Origin: JAHECW01 sp964641415
Lineage (GTDB): Bacteria > Acidobacteriota > Thermoanaerobaculia > Thermoanaerobaculales > Sulfomarinibacteraceae
NCBI GenBank assembly: GCA_964641415.1
Contig: CAZXMW010000001.1
Coordinates: forward strand, 186,001-250,000
DNA: 64,000 nucleotides
Direction: 5' to 3'
Shown piece after piece: positions 16,998 to 25,796 of the stretch (position 1 is the stretch's first letter; each line of letters starts with the position of its first letter). Made by a program: the position numbers and the translations under genes. Below the pieces are notes generated by a model, which did no database searches, was not told the DNA's origin, and saw only the letters and a program-made list of their open reading frames with translations.

Positions 16998-17579
16998 TCA
17001 GCCTTTGCCGCCGCGAATCCACCAGTCGGAACGACGGTCGAACCACCAGTGGGAGCTGTCGCCGGCGAGCACTGCAGAGGCGAGCCGGCGCGCCGTGTCA
17101 GTGCGAAACCGTTGAACCACGAAATCCGTCCAGTGCTCGGTCGACGGGACGCCGGCGTCCCGTTGCTCGACAAGCTGGACCAGCATCTCGAGCTGGTCGG
17201 CATCGTGGGCCAGAACGGCCTCGGGAGTCGCCTCGTCCCGGTACTCCTCGAGCAGTGCACCGAGCTCGGCGGCGAAGGGGAGACCGTCGAGCATGTCGGC
17301 GGCTGCCCGGACCTCGTCGGCCCGGGCATACTTCTGGTTCATGTAGTTGAGGTCACCGGTGCGGGCCTCGGCGAGGTCGTGAACCAGGGCGAGCGACAGA
17401 ACCCGATCCGCATCGACGCTCTGGTCGTGCAGCCGGGCGAGGACGAAGGCGATGACGGCAACCCGGAACGAATGGTCGGCGACGCTCTCGCCCGATGCGC
17501 CGACCAGGAACTGCCAGCCGCTCCGCGGTGTCCGCTTGAGCATCCCGACCTCGAAAAGGAAGTCTGCGATCCGATCCAC
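16998..17579 (-). CDS. HD-domain phosphohydrolase, YfbR-like
   Basis: The 193-residue product belongs to the HD_3/YfbR group, metal-dependent hydrolases that include 5'-deoxyribonucleotidases. Metal ligands are visible in VADHSFRVAV (His), LVHDLAEARTGD (His-Asp pair plus Glu) and AHDADQLEML (the final Asp). GTG 17579 is chosen because GGAGG lies five bases upstream; the in-frame GTG at 17585 overlaps that site. Longer upstream translation is open but low-complexity and proline-rich, unlike the family. It may be cotranscribed with mutS 17 bases downstream. A role in nucleotide clean-up is inferred from the family only. Confidence 0.8.
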   Translation of the reverse strand: MDRIADFLFEVGMLKRTPRSGWQFLVGASGESVADHSFRVAVIAFVLARLHDQSVDADRVLSLALVHDLAEARTGDLNYMNQKYARADEVRAAADMLDGLPFAAELGALLEEYRDEATPEAVLAHDADQLEMLVQLVEQRDAGVPSTEHWTDFVVQRFRTDTARRLASAVLAGDSSHWWFDRRSDWWIRGGKG

Positions 17580-17828
17580 GTCCACCTCCGGAGGGGCGAG
17601 TGTAGCGCGGCACGGATCGGCGCCGGCGTCGGCCGGCGGGATCGGCGGCAGCGGCAGCGAACAGTGGGGGTTCCCGCAGCGCGTTGCTGCCCGGTTCGAT
17701 CCCGACCCTGATTTTGCCGGGCGGCTCGAAACGTCCGGTAACCCGGAGCTCGCCTGAGGCCGGAGTCGAAATACCGTCCGGCATGCATCGGTTACCTGGT
17801 CCACACCGACTGGGGAGGACTGCCGGCA

Positions 17829-18101
17829 ATGACCATCGATCTGGACACGCTCGATCCCGAAGTTCGTGAAGTCTTCGAGCGCCTGCGCGGCGTCAACATG
17901 TCCATGGGAGCCTATCTCAAGATCGTCGAAGGCGCCCTGCTCACCGCGTGGAACGCGGGACGCGGCCCGCGGGAGGAGCTGATGGCCAGGGACGTAGCCG
18001 GTCTCAGCGGCCAGGAGAGGGAGCTGCGGACGGCGTGGGAGCTGGTCGGCGAGATCGTTCTGCGGGTCCCCGCCGATCGGCAGCCGGGCGGCGTCGACTG
18101 A
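17829..18101 (+). CDS. Hypothetical small acidic protein
   Basis: The 90-residue product is not one I recognise. It is predicted to be helical and soluble: an acidic N-terminus (MTIDLDTLDPEVREVFERLR), a possible short amphipathic helix around NMSMGAYLKIVEGALLTAWN, and an acidic-basic second half. AGGA lies about nine bases before the ATG. It is flanked by divergent or convergent minus-strand genes and stands alone. The codon usage (GC-rich third positions) is like that of its neighbours, which favours a real gene. Confidence 0.5.
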   Translation: MTIDLDTLDPEVREVFERLRGVNMSMGAYLKIVEGALLTAWNAGRGPREELMARDVAGLSGQERELRTAWELVGEIVLRVPADRQPGGVD

Positions 18102-18164
18102 GTCGGCGCCGGTCGCCGGTCAGCCACCGCGCAGCTGCGACGCCGGCGCTGCGCGCTCCGGTCA

Positions 18165-19451
18165 TCAACCGCCGGTCACGGTTCCGGTCATCCCGCCGGG
18201 AGTGATTGCGTCGAGCCGGGTCGCAGTGATCGTGTTGCCGAGATCGACGTCGGCGGCGGTTTCGGTTTCGACCCGGATGTAGTTGCCGGTGAGGCCGCGC
18301 CAGCGAGCCACGTCGGTCCAGCGCTCTCCCTGTTCCCACAGGACGTCGGCGCTGCGTCCGATGTGCCGGTGGCAAAACCGGCGCGCGAGGTCGTCACCGA
18401 GCGCCTGCATCCGGCGGCTTCGCTCAGCGGCGATCTGTCCCGGAACCTGGTTCGGCAGGGCCGCGGCCGGCGTGCCGTCACGTCGTGAGTAGCGGAAGAC
18501 GTGCAGCCGCGACAGCTCGAGCGCCTCCACTCTGTTCAGTGATTCCTCGAACTCGGCATCGCTTTCGCCCGGAAAGCCGACCATGACGTCGGTCGAGATC
18601 GCCACGTCGTCGATCGCGTCTCGGGCGGCGGTCACGAGATCGGAGTAGGCGGCCACTGTGGATTTTCGCGCCATCCGCCGGAGAGTCGCGTCCGAGCCGC
18701 TTTGCAGCGGCAGGTGAAGGTGGGGCAGAAGTCGGGGGTCGTCGAAGAGCCGGAAGAACTCGGGATCGAGATCCCAGGGTTCGAGCGAGGACAGCCGGAG
18801 TCGCGGCAGATCGGTCTCGCCGAGAACGTGACGGATCAGGGCCTCGAGGCCGCGACGGCGACCGCGGTCGTGTCCGTAGGAGCCGAGGTGGACCCCGCTG
18901 AGAACGACCTCCCGGTAGCCCAGACCGACCAGCGCGCGGACCTCGGAGACGACCTGCGAGGCGGCAACGCTGCGCCCGGGGCCTCGGGCGACGGTGACGA
19001 CGCAGAATGCGCACCGGTTGTCGCACCCGTCCTGGACCTTGACGAAGGCGCGGGTCCGCTGCGCGGCGGCGGCCGGGATGGCCGGGGCCACGGGCAGACT
19101 CGGTGCGGCGTCGATCAGGCCGTGATCCGTGGCGACCTCGAGCAGAGTGTCCTTGTCCCCGTTACCGACCACCAGGTCGACGCCGAGGCGCTCGAGGCTG
19201 CGGGCTTCGAGCTCAGCCAGGCAGCCGGTCGCGACCAATCGCGCTCCAGGGTGAGCCCGACGAATCCGACGGATGAGCTGACGGGACTTCCGAGCGGCGA
19301 CGCTGGTCACGGTGCAGGTGTTGACGACGCACAGATCTGCGGGCTCGCCGGCGCCGACGACGGCGTGACCGGCGCCGGTCAAACGACGGGCCAGCGCGTC
19401 GATCTCGCCCGAGTTGAGCCGGCAGCCCACCCATTCAAGCCTGATTCGCAT
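18165..19451 (-). CDS. mtaB: tRNA t6A37 methylthiotransferase MtaB
   Basis: MtaB is a radical SAM enzyme with two Fe-S clusters that converts t6A to ms2t6A at tRNA position 37. The 428-residue product has the N-terminal MTTase domain with cysteines in WVGCRLNSGE, VVNTCTVT and ATGCLAE, then the radical SAM triad CDNRCAFC (Cys-x3-Cys-x2-Cys), the SGVHLGSYG block typical of the MtaB rather than the MiaB subgroup, and a C-terminal TRAM-like strand-rich segment. The ATG at 19451 begins directly with the fold. It is followed by 63 bases to the small plus-strand gene. No obvious ribosome-binding site is seen. Confidence 0.9.
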   Translation of the reverse strand: MRIRLEWVGCRLNSGEIDALARRLTGAGHAVVGAGEPADLCVVNTCTVTSVAARKSRQLIRRIRRAHPGARLVATGCLAELEARSLERLGVDLVVGNGDKDTLLEVATDHGLIDAAPSLPVAPAIPAAAAQRTRAFVKVQDGCDNRCAFCVVTVARGPGRSVAASQVVSEVRALVGLGYREVVLSGVHLGSYGHDRGRRRGLEALIRHVLGETDLPRLRLSSLEPWDLDPEFFRLFDDPRLLPHLHLPLQSGSDATLRRMARKSTVAAYSDLVTAARDAIDDVAISTDVMVGFPGESDAEFEESLNRVEALELSRLHVFRYSRRDGTPAAALPNQVPGQIAAERSRRMQALGDDLARRFCHRHIGRSADVLWEQGERWTDVARWRGLTGNYIRVETETAADVDLGNTITATRLDAITPGGMTGTVTGG

Positions 19452-19495
19452 GACCGACAGAGCCCACCGCGAACAATTAATTCATCATTTGAGTC

Positions 19496-20674
19496 TCAGC
19501 CGCCGGTGTCGAGCAGCTTCCGGATTCTCTCGCGGATCTTCCCCTTCTCGATATCGAGGTAGCTGGTGTAGTTCAACACCACCCCCTCCTTGACGATGAA
19601 GATCACCGGGTTGTGACGGACATCGCCGTAGTCGTCGAACTGGATCGGTCCGGTGACTCCGGGGAACTCCTTGATCTCGAACTGCAGCGCACGACGAATC
19701 TCGCTGGCCCGCCACGCGCGTACGATTCCGGGGATCTCGATCGCGACCCGGATGGCGTCGTAGGCGTGGGCCGCGTAGATGTCGGGGCGGCTCCCGTACT
19801 TCACGCGGTAGGCCTCGACGAACGAACGGACCACAGGCAGCTCGGACTCGATCTCGAAGGCCGGCTGGGCGAAGAACACGCCGTCGGTGGTTTCGGGGTG
19901 CTGCTCGATGATCTCGCCCGAGTAGAAGGCCGAGGTGGCGCAGATCACGCCAGCGTAGCGCTTCGCTCGCAGCAGACGGAGCACCTCGATGGTCGGGTTG
20001 GCGTAGGCGATGATGTAGACGGAACCTGGCTGGCGGGCGGCGATCAGGTCGGCCACCTGATCGCGCCAGTTGGTCGAGCCGATGATCACGCGACCTACCA
20101 CACGACCACCCATGGCGCTCTCGTAGACCTGGCGGAAGGGGGGCTCGATCCCGCGTGCGTGCTCCGAGTCCTCTGCGAGGATCAGGACGGAGCCCCTGCC
20201 CTGGTCCTCGTACAGGAACCGGGCCGCGCGCTGGCCTTCGAGCTCGTCGGACGCGAACAGACGGAAGAACCGCTTCGAGTCCTTGGTCAGGGCCGGTGCG
20301 GAGGCCGAGGGCGTCAGCGCGATGACGTCGACCGCGTCGAGAACCGGGAGGAAAGCCCTGGCGGTGCCGCTCGTGGTTCCGGCAACGATCAGCTTGGCAC
20401 CCTGGCCGGCCAACCGGCGGACCTCGCTGATCCCGGTCTCCGGATCGCTGGCGGTGTCACCCCACTCCACGATCAGATCGGCAGGCATGGTGCCGTCGGC
20501 CTCTGCCTGTTCCAGGGCGAGCTCGATGGCGTCCTTCATGGACTCGCCGTAGCTGCTCGCCTCGCCGGTCGTCGGCAACAGAACACCGATGACCGGGCTT
20601 CCGCTGCACCCGACGAGAACCGTGGCGGCGACTGCCGCCACCACCGCTCTCGCGATGAGCTGTCGGGTGTGCAC
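19496..20674 (-). CDS. Branched-chain amino acid type ABC substrate-binding lipoprotein
   Basis: The 392-residue product is a periplasmic binding protein of the LivJ/receptor-family-ligand-binding type (Peripla_BP_6). GTG 20674 has GGAGG seven bases upstream and starts a lipoprotein signal with the lipobox LVGC (Cys about residue 21). The fold begins IGVLLPTTGEASSYGESM, followed by LIVAGTTSGTA and the second-lobe hinge YIIAYANPTIEV and AAHAYDAIRVA. No permease or ATPase genes of a Liv transporter lie beside it, so it may serve a distant transporter or act as a sensor. The ligand is unknown. Confidence 0.85.
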   Translation of the reverse strand: MHTRQLIARAVVAAVAATVLVGCSGSPVIGVLLPTTGEASSYGESMKDAIELALEQAEADGTMPADLIVEWGDTASDPETGISEVRRLAGQGAKLIVAGTTSGTARAFLPVLDAVDVIALTPSASAPALTKDSKRFFRLFASDELEGQRAARFLYEDQGRGSVLILAEDSEHARGIEPPFRQVYESAMGGRVVGRVIIGSTNWRDQVADLIAARQPGSVYIIAYANPTIEVLRLLRAKRYAGVICATSAFYSGEIIEQHPETTDGVFFAQPAFEIESELPVVRSFVEAYRVKYGSRPDIYAAHAYDAIRVAIEIPGIVRAWRASEIRRALQFEIKEFPGVTGPIQFDDYGDVRHNPVIFIVKEGVVLNYTSYLDIEKGKIRERIRKLLDTGG

Positions 20675-20778
20675 GATGGCACCTCCAATCCGCGCAGAAC
20701 GCGCGGCTGCCATCATAGCCGAGATCGGACGTGATGTGGGCAATCTCGCAGGTTCGCGAAACGGCATCGAGAACCCGC

Positions 20779-20784
20779 TATACT
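20779..20784 (+). promoter_or_regulatory. Candidate -10 box of pckG
   Basis: TATACT sits 60 bases before the pckG ATG, in the divergent gap with the binding-protein gene. No clear -35 box is found at 16-18 bases upstream. Confidence 0.4.
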
Positions 20785-20843
20785 CACTGTGGCGCAAACA
20801 ACGAAACGTGCGGACGATCATGACCGGAAATGGAGGCTGACGG

Positions 20844-22799
20844 ATGCTCGAGCTTGGCAACGGAACCGAAATCCTTGCACACATCGGAGGTGTCGAGAGT
20901 TTGGATGACGCGTGGGCGATTTTTCGCGAGTCGCTGGAGCGCGAAGAACTCGACAAGCTGCGACGAATCACGTCCGAAGCGGCCCTGATCAAGATCGCCA
21001 ACTGCATTTCACTGTGCAAGCCCTCGCGGGTGATGGTCAACAGCGGTGGTGACGAGGACCTCGAGGTGATCCGCCGGTTGAGCATCGAAAAAGGCGAGGA
21101 GAGCCCGCTGGCGATGCCCAAACACACCATCCACTACGACCTGCCGCAGGAGCAGGCGCGCATCGTCGACCGGACCTTCTACATCGTCAATCCGGACGAG
21201 AACATCAGCGTGCTCGCCAAGAAGATCCTGCGCGACGAAGCGACCCGGTATATCGCGGACAACATGGCCGGCATCATGGACGGAAAGACCATGCTGATCG
21301 GTTTCTTCAATCGGGGACCGGCCGGCTCTCCCGCGACCATTCCGGCTCTCGAGATCACCAGCTCGGCGTACGTCATGCACAGTGCCGACATGCTGTACCG
21401 GAACTCCTACCGGACCTTCGACCGGGAGGTGAAAGAGACCGGGCTGTTCTTCACCAACCTCCACTCGGAGGGACCGTGGCGCGCCGAGGACCTTCCGCGA
21501 GCGCGGGTCTTCATGGATCGGTCGTGGTTGACGACGTACTCGATGTTCTGCACCTACGCCGGCAACACACTGCTCATGAAAAAGGGAAACCACCGGTTCG
21601 CGGTCGATCTCGCCACCTACTTCCAGTCGGGCAAGCAGCTCTCGGAGCACATGTTCATCACCGGCTTCGACGGTCCGGGCGGCAGGGCGACCTACTTCTG
21701 CGGCGCAGCGCCGAGCGGATGCGGCAAGACCACCACGGCCATGGCGGGCGACCGCTTCGTCGGCGACGACCTGGCCCAGATGTGGGTGGCCGACGACGGG
21801 ACCCTGCGCGCCGTCAACCCCGAGAAGGGGATCTTCGGCATCGTCAACGACGTCAACCGGGATGGCGACCCTCATCTCATGAAGGTGCTTCGCGAAGAGG
21901 GGGAAGAGGTGATCTGGACCAACGTGCTGGTCGACGAAAACCTCAAGCCGCACTGGGAGGGCAGCGGCGAAGAGCCGCCGGCCAGGGGCCGGAACTTCCA
22001 GGGCGAATGGTGGGAAGGCAAGACCGACGCCGACGGCAATCGGATTCCGATCTCCCACGGCAATGCCCGGATCACGGTTCGGAATGAGGCGATCGGCAAC
22101 TACGATCGCGAGGCGGCGGAGTCTCCGGCTGGGGTACGGGTCAAGGTCATCACCTACAGCGGTCGCGATGCCGACACCATGCCGCCGATCTGGGTCGCCA
22201 AGAACGCCGATCACGGCGTCGTGATCGGCGCCTCCATCGTATCTGCCGCGACCGCCACCGAGGTCGGGGCGACCGGCGTCCGGCGTCAACCCTGGGCCAA
22301 CGCACCCTTCATCCCGGGCGCTCTGGCCGACTACATGACGTCGCAGTTCAAGCTGTTCAACTCGCCGCAGCTCACCGACCCGCCGATCCTCGCCGGGTTG
22401 AACTACTTTCTGACCAGCGAGGCGCGCGGCGGCTCGGGCGCCGGGCTGCTCGGCGAAAAACGCGATGTCAAGGTCTGGCTCAACTGGCTCGAGCGCCGCA
22501 GCCACGGCGAGGTTGAGGCCATCGAGACGCCGATCGGATTCATCCCGATCTACGAAGACCTCGAGAGGCTGTTCCGGGACATCATCGGCAAGGACTACCC
22601 GAGAAAGCTCTACGACATGCAGTTTGCGCTCTACATCGACAACATCCTGGACCGAATCGACCTCCAGCACGAGGCCTACGGCAAGGAGGAGAATCTCCCG
22701 GCGACCCTGTTCGAGGTCTACGATGAGCAGCGTGCCGGCCTCGAGGCCCTGAAGGCGAAGTTCGGCTCGGTCGTCAAGCCGGACCAGCTCGTTTCATGA
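20844..22799 (+). CDS. pckG: Phosphoenolpyruvate carboxykinase (GTP type)
   Basis: The enzyme interconverts oxaloacetate plus GTP with PEP, CO2 and GDP, the gateway to gluconeogenesis or to anaplerotic PEP use. The 651-residue product has the PEPCK P-loop PSGCGKTT with the reactive Cys at about 293, the kinase-2 metal loop VGDDLAQMWV, the substrate-binding RxS-like block around residues 80-100 and the C-terminal WLNWLERR. It is somewhat longer than the 600-620 residues usual for GTP enzymes, and the P-loop reads SGCGKT instead of the common SACGKT, so it is a divergent member. GGAGG lies before ATG 20844. A repeat-rich palindrome follows the stop. Confidence 0.9.
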   Translation: MLELGNGTEILAHIGGVESLDDAWAIFRESLEREELDKLRRITSEAALIKIANCISLCKPSRVMVNSGGDEDLEVIRRLSIEKGEESPLAMPKHTIHYDLPQEQARIVDRTFYIVNPDENISVLAKKILRDEATRYIADNMAGIMDGKTMLIGFFNRGPAGSPATIPALEITSSAYVMHSADMLYRNSYRTFDREVKETGLFFTNLHSEGPWRAEDLPRARVFMDRSWLTTYSMFCTYAGNTLLMKKGNHRFAVDLATYFQSGKQLSEHMFITGFDGPGGRATYFCGAAPSGCGKTTTAMAGDRFVGDDLAQMWVADDGTLRAVNPEKGIFGIVNDVNRDGDPHLMKVLREEGEEVIWTNVLVDENLKPHWEGSGEEPPARGRNFQGEWWEGKTDADGNRIPISHGNARITVRNEAIGNYDREAAESPAGVRVKVITYSGRDADTMPPIWVAKNADHGVVIGASIVSAATATEVGATGVRRQPWANAPFIPGALADYMTSQFKLFNSPQLTDPPILAGLNYFLTSEARGGSGAGLLGEKRDVKVWLNWLERRSHGEVEAIETPIGFIPIYEDLERLFRDIIGKDYPRKLYDMQFALYIDNILDRIDLQHEAYGKEENLPATLFEVYDEQRAGLEALKAKFGSVVKPDQLVS

Positions 22800-22900
22800 G
22801 TTCTCAGTTTTGAGTTCTTGGTTTTGAGTTACCATCGCAGCGGGATCCTGTGGCGTCGAAAGCCACATGCGATGGAACTCAAAACTCAAAACTCAACACT
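22800..22900. repeat. 100-bp imperfect palindrome with TTGAGTT repeats between pckG and the channel gene
   Basis: The left arm (about 22806-22842, running CAGTTTTGAGTTC... to CCATCGCA) pairs with the right arm (about 22869-22899, TGCGATGG then AACTCAAAACTC...) with few mismatches over some 34 bases. The centre contains a smaller stem TGTGGC/GCCACA. Both genes end here (pckG stop 22799, channel stop 22903 on the opposite strand), so each transcript has TTGAGTT-type repeats immediately after its stop codon. It could act as a two-way terminator or as a 3' end element. Confidence 0.8.
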
Positions 22901-22902
22901 GA

Positions 22903-23592
22903 TCACGAAGAGCTCTTGTTCGAGATGTGGATGCCGACCAGCGCCGCGATGGTGATCGCGAGGTAGAGCTGTCCGACAACGGCCTGGATCCAGGCAAAGC
23001 TCCGGGCGGCGGTCGAGACCGGGGTGATGTCGCCGTAGCCGAGCGTCGACATGGTGACGAAGCTGAAGTAGGTGAAGTACCCGAAACCCTGCTGACTGTT
23101 CCGCGATTCGAAATCGGCGATCAATTCGTCGCTGAACGAAAAGGCCTCGGGATCGACGAGCACGACGAAGCCGTAGATGCTGGCGAACAGGAAGCCGATC
23201 AGGAGATAGGCGCAGACCGCTCCGAAGACCTGCTCCGACGAGATCCGGGTGCCCGAGAAGACGTCTCGCAGAATGCGGCAGACGAGATAGGCCATGAAGA
23301 TCCCGGACAGCACCACCGGTAGCAGATTCACGGCCGGGCTGTCGGGCGTGGCGGCGTTGACGATCCCGCCGGCGACCGCCGGCAGCCCGAGGGCGATCCC
23401 GATGACCAGATCGGAGGACTTCCTCGTGATCTGGTAGAGCGCGAAGATCAGGAACCCGGCGGTCAGGATGGCGTCGAAGCGGCTGCTGCCCGCGACCGCC
23501 TCGAGGATCGGGCCGGCGATCAGAATCACGGCGAGAGCGATGGTCAGATCGCGATAGATGTGGCCTCTGGCTGGAGCTTTGGACGATGCCAT
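22903..23592 (-). CDS. Voltage-gated-like K+ channel protein
   Basis: The 229-residue product ends with the pore module of K+ channels: a hydrophobic helix (about 128-150), the pore loop with the selectivity filter TLGYGD (about 185-190) and a final helix (about 200-222). Four more hydrophobic segments precede it (about 13-30, 38-54, 65-85, 92-108), but no S4-like arginine ladder is obvious, so voltage sensing is not supported. There is no cytoplasmic RCK domain. The ATG at 23592 has CATAAT exactly six bases upstream, the leaderless layout. It is convergent with pckG. Confidence 0.85.
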   Translation of the reverse strand: MASSKAPARGHIYRDLTIALAVILIAGPILEAVAGSSRFDAILTAGFLIFALYQITRKSSDLVIGIALGLPAVAGGIVNAATPDSPAVNLLPVVLSGIFMAYLVCRILRDVFSGTRISSEQVFGAVCAYLLIGFLFASIYGFVVLVDPEAFSFSDELIADFESRNSQQGFGYFTYFSFVTMSTLGYGDITPVSTAARSFAWIQAVVGQLYLAITIAALVGIHISNKSSS

Positions 23593-23598
23593 CGGTCG

Positions 23599-23604
23599 AT
23601 TATG
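23599..23604 (-). promoter_or_regulatory. Candidate -10 box of the K+ channel gene
   Basis: On the minus strand CATAAT is followed by six bases and then the ATG start at 23592. Confidence 0.4.
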
Positions 23605-23691
23605 ACCGACGATCCGCCAGCTGTGAATTCCGGGCGCGATCGGACCTCGATCCTTGAGGTGTCATCTTCGACCCCGCTCCCCGGCCTCGCC

Positions 23692-24222
23692 TCAGTGTTT
23701 CTTGAAGACCTGGGAGAGCTGCTCCCGGCTGTGCGATCCGGCGACCTTCTGCATCTGCTGGATCGCTGTCGGGCGTTCGTGGCCCGAGGTCGTGTTCAAC
23801 CGCAGGGCGCGCTCGCGGTCGATGGCCGTGGCCCATCGATCGATCCCCTTGAGGACGTCATGACGGTTGACGAAACCGACCAGCAGGTTGTTCTCCGTGA
23901 CCGGCAGACACGAAAAGTTGCACTCGATGAACGCTCGCGCTGCGGTCAGGAGGTCCATGTCGGGACTGATCGTGAGTTCGAGTGCCGACATGTGGTCGCC
24001 GACCGTCCCTCCTGAAATATTCTCGTATGCCCATTGGCTGACCGTTCGGAGGCAGTCCTTTTCGGTGAGAATGCCGACCACGTGTCGATTTTCGTCGACC
24101 ACCGGGAGGGCGGGAAAGGGCGACCGTGCAAGTTCGTGCAGAGCATCCGCCATGGGTTTGTCCGAGGCAAAGGCCCGAGTCGATTTGCCCATGACGAATC
24201 GGACGGTGGGAGTTGATGCCAT
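23692..24222 (-). CDS. CBS-domain pair protein
   Basis: The 176-residue product is built of two CBS motifs: VRFVMGKSTRAFASDKPM to GILTEKDCLRTV (about 8-64), and VGDHMSALELTISPD to VGFVNRHDVLKGI (about 76-135). CBS pairs bind adenine nucleotides and act as energy or ligand sensors. The C-terminal 40 residues are polar and charged and carry no known domain. ATG 24222 has AGGGGG eight bases upstream; an in-frame GTG at 24246 is less likely. It is divergent from the nqr operon. A minus-strand TATGAT at 24276-24281 could be its -10 box. Confidence 0.8.
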   Translation of the reverse strand: MASTPTVRFVMGKSTRAFASDKPMADALHELARSPFPALPVVDENRHVVGILTEKDCLRTVSQWAYENISGGTVGDHMSALELTISPDMDLLTAARAFIECNFSCLPVTENNLLVGFVNRHDVLKGIDRWATAIDRERALRLNTTSGHERPTAIQQMQKVAGSHSREQLSQVFKKH

Positions 24223-24319
24223 GGCGAGCCCCCTTGCATTTCGCACTGTCGAGCGCAGCGGACGGGCCGCTCCGCATCATATCAGCCGACGTGCTCTTCA
24301 ACCCGGCCCAATTCTGGTT

Positions 24320-24325
24320 TATTCT
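24320..24325 (+). promoter_or_regulatory. Candidate -10 box of the nqr operon
   Basis: TATTCT lies about 90 bases upstream of the nqrA ATG in a locally AT-richer stretch (CAATTCTGGTTTATTC). The opposite strand carries TATGAT at 24276-24281 for the CBS gene. No good -35 match was found for either. Confidence 0.3.
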
Positions 24326-24413
24326 TGTCCGGCTTTCACCGGCGGTGACGCCGCTCCGTGAGCACGCGAAGCGGACGGCCTCTCCGCCGGTTGCGAGAAG
24401 AAAAGGGATCCAG

Positions 24414-25796
24414 ATGGGCGTTGTGAAAGTCAGAAAGGGCCTCGATCTTCCGATCAAGGGCGGACCCGAACAAAGGATCGAACCGGCGCCCCTGGTCGGC
24501 AAGGTCGCTCTCGTCGCCCGCGACTATCAGTTCATGAAGCCTGGAATGCACGTCGCCGAAGGCGACCGAGTCCTGCGCGGGCAGGCGCTTTTTGAAGATC
24601 GCAAGACCGAGGGCGTCGTGTTCACCGCTCCGGGCGCCGGGACGGTCGTTGCGGTCAATCGCGGCGAGCGCAGGGCCTTCCAGTCACTCGTCATCGAGCT
24701 CAGCGACGGCGAACGTTCAGGTCGGCCCGACGACTCGGATTTCCGATCCTTCGAGAGCTTCACGGGACGTTCCCCCGCGGATCTGGGAGGCGACCGTGTG
24801 CGCGCGCTTCTGGTCGAGTCGGGCGAATGGACGGCGTTGAGGACGCGGCCGTTCTCCAAGACGCCGGCGCCGACCGACACCTGCCACTCGATCTTCGTCA
24901 CCGCCATGGACACGAATCCGCTGGCGGCGGATCCGGAGGTCGTGCTCGAGGACCGCCACGACGATTTCCGAATCGGACTGCAGGTGCTGACGCAGCTGAC
25001 CGAGGGGCCGGTCTACCTGTGCTGCGCGCCGAGCTCCTCGTTCGCCGATGACGCCGTCGACGGCGTCCGCGTCGAGCACTTCGAGGGCAGGCATCCCGCC
25101 GGATTGGCCGGTACCCACATTCATTTCCTGGATCCGGTCCACCGCGACAAGACGGTCTGGACGATCGGCTACCAGGACGTCGCGGCGATCGGTTCGCTGT
25201 TCGCAATCGGACGGCTCGACGTGCAACGGGTGGTCGCCCTCGGCGGACCGGTCGTCAAGCGTCCCCGCCTGCTCGCCACCCGCTTCGGGGCCGAGGTCGA
25301 TCCCCTGGTCGCCGGGGAGCTCGACGACGTTCCGGCCCGGGTGGTGTCGGGCTCGGTGCTGCACGGCTTCTCCGCGATGGGAGAGGTGTTCGGCTATCTC
25401 GGGCGCTTCGCCAACCAGATCTCGTGCCTGATGGAAGACGATCGCCGGCGTTTCTTGGGCTGGCTGTGGCCCGGGTTCGACCGGTTCTCGTTGACCCGGG
25501 CGTTCGGATCGGCGCTGCGCGGGTCGTCCGCGAGGTACGACTTCACCTCCACGACCCACGGCGCCCACCGAGCCATGGTGCCGATCGGTCTGTTCGAACG
25601 AGTGATGCCCCTCGACATCATGCCGACCTTCCTGCTTCGGGCGCTGCTCATGGATGATCTCGAGCGGGCCGAAGCGTTGGGCTGTTTGGAGCTGGACGAG
25701 GAGGACCTCGCCCTCTGCTCATTCGTGAGCCCCGGGAAAGAGGACTTCGGTCCTGCTCTTCGGCGCAACCTGTTCGACATCTGGAAGGAGGGCTGA
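24414..25796 (+). CDS. nqrA: Na+-translocating NADH:quinone reductase subunit A
   Basis: NqrA is a cytoplasmic-side subunit of the six-subunit Na+-pumping NADH:quinone oxidoreductase; it carries no cofactor known with certainty. The product, 460 residues, starts KVRKGLDLPIKGGPEQRIE and has the barrel-sandwich and Rnf-C-like features of the family, including the GxGxVxxVNRGERRAF turn. ATG 24414 follows AAGGGA by seven bases; upstream open frame is low-quality and absent from the family. It is the first gene of nqrABCDEF-apbE-nqrM and overlaps nqrB (TGATG). Confidence 0.95.
   Translation: MGVVKVRKGLDLPIKGGPEQRIEPAPLVGKVALVARDYQFMKPGMHVAEGDRVLRGQALFEDRKTEGVVFTAPGAGTVVAVNRGERRAFQSLVIELSDGERSGRPDDSDFRSFESFTGRSPADLGGDRVRALLVESGEWTALRTRPFSKTPAPTDTCHSIFVTAMDTNPLAADPEVVLEDRHDDFRIGLQVLTQLTEGPVYLCCAPSSSFADDAVDGVRVEHFEGRHPAGLAGTHIHFLDPVHRDKTVWTIGYQDVAAIGSLFAIGRLDVQRVVALGGPVVKRPRLLATRFGAEVDPLVAGELDDVPARVVSGSVLHGFSAMGEVFGYLGRFANQISCLMEDDRRRFLGWLWPGFDRFSLTRAFGSALRGSSARYDFTSTTHGAHRAMVPIGLFERVMPLDIMPTFLLRALLMDDLERAEALGCLELDEEDLALCSFVSPGKEDFGPALRRNLFDIWKEG

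Noticed and set aside
17680..17720. tRNA T-arm-like GGTTCGATCCC
   Set aside because: The flanking bases do not form the five-base stem, and no acceptor or anticodon arm could be drawn.
17580..17804. N-terminal extension of the HD phosphohydrolase
   Set aside because: The added 75 residues are low-complexity, and GGAGG supports GTG 17579.
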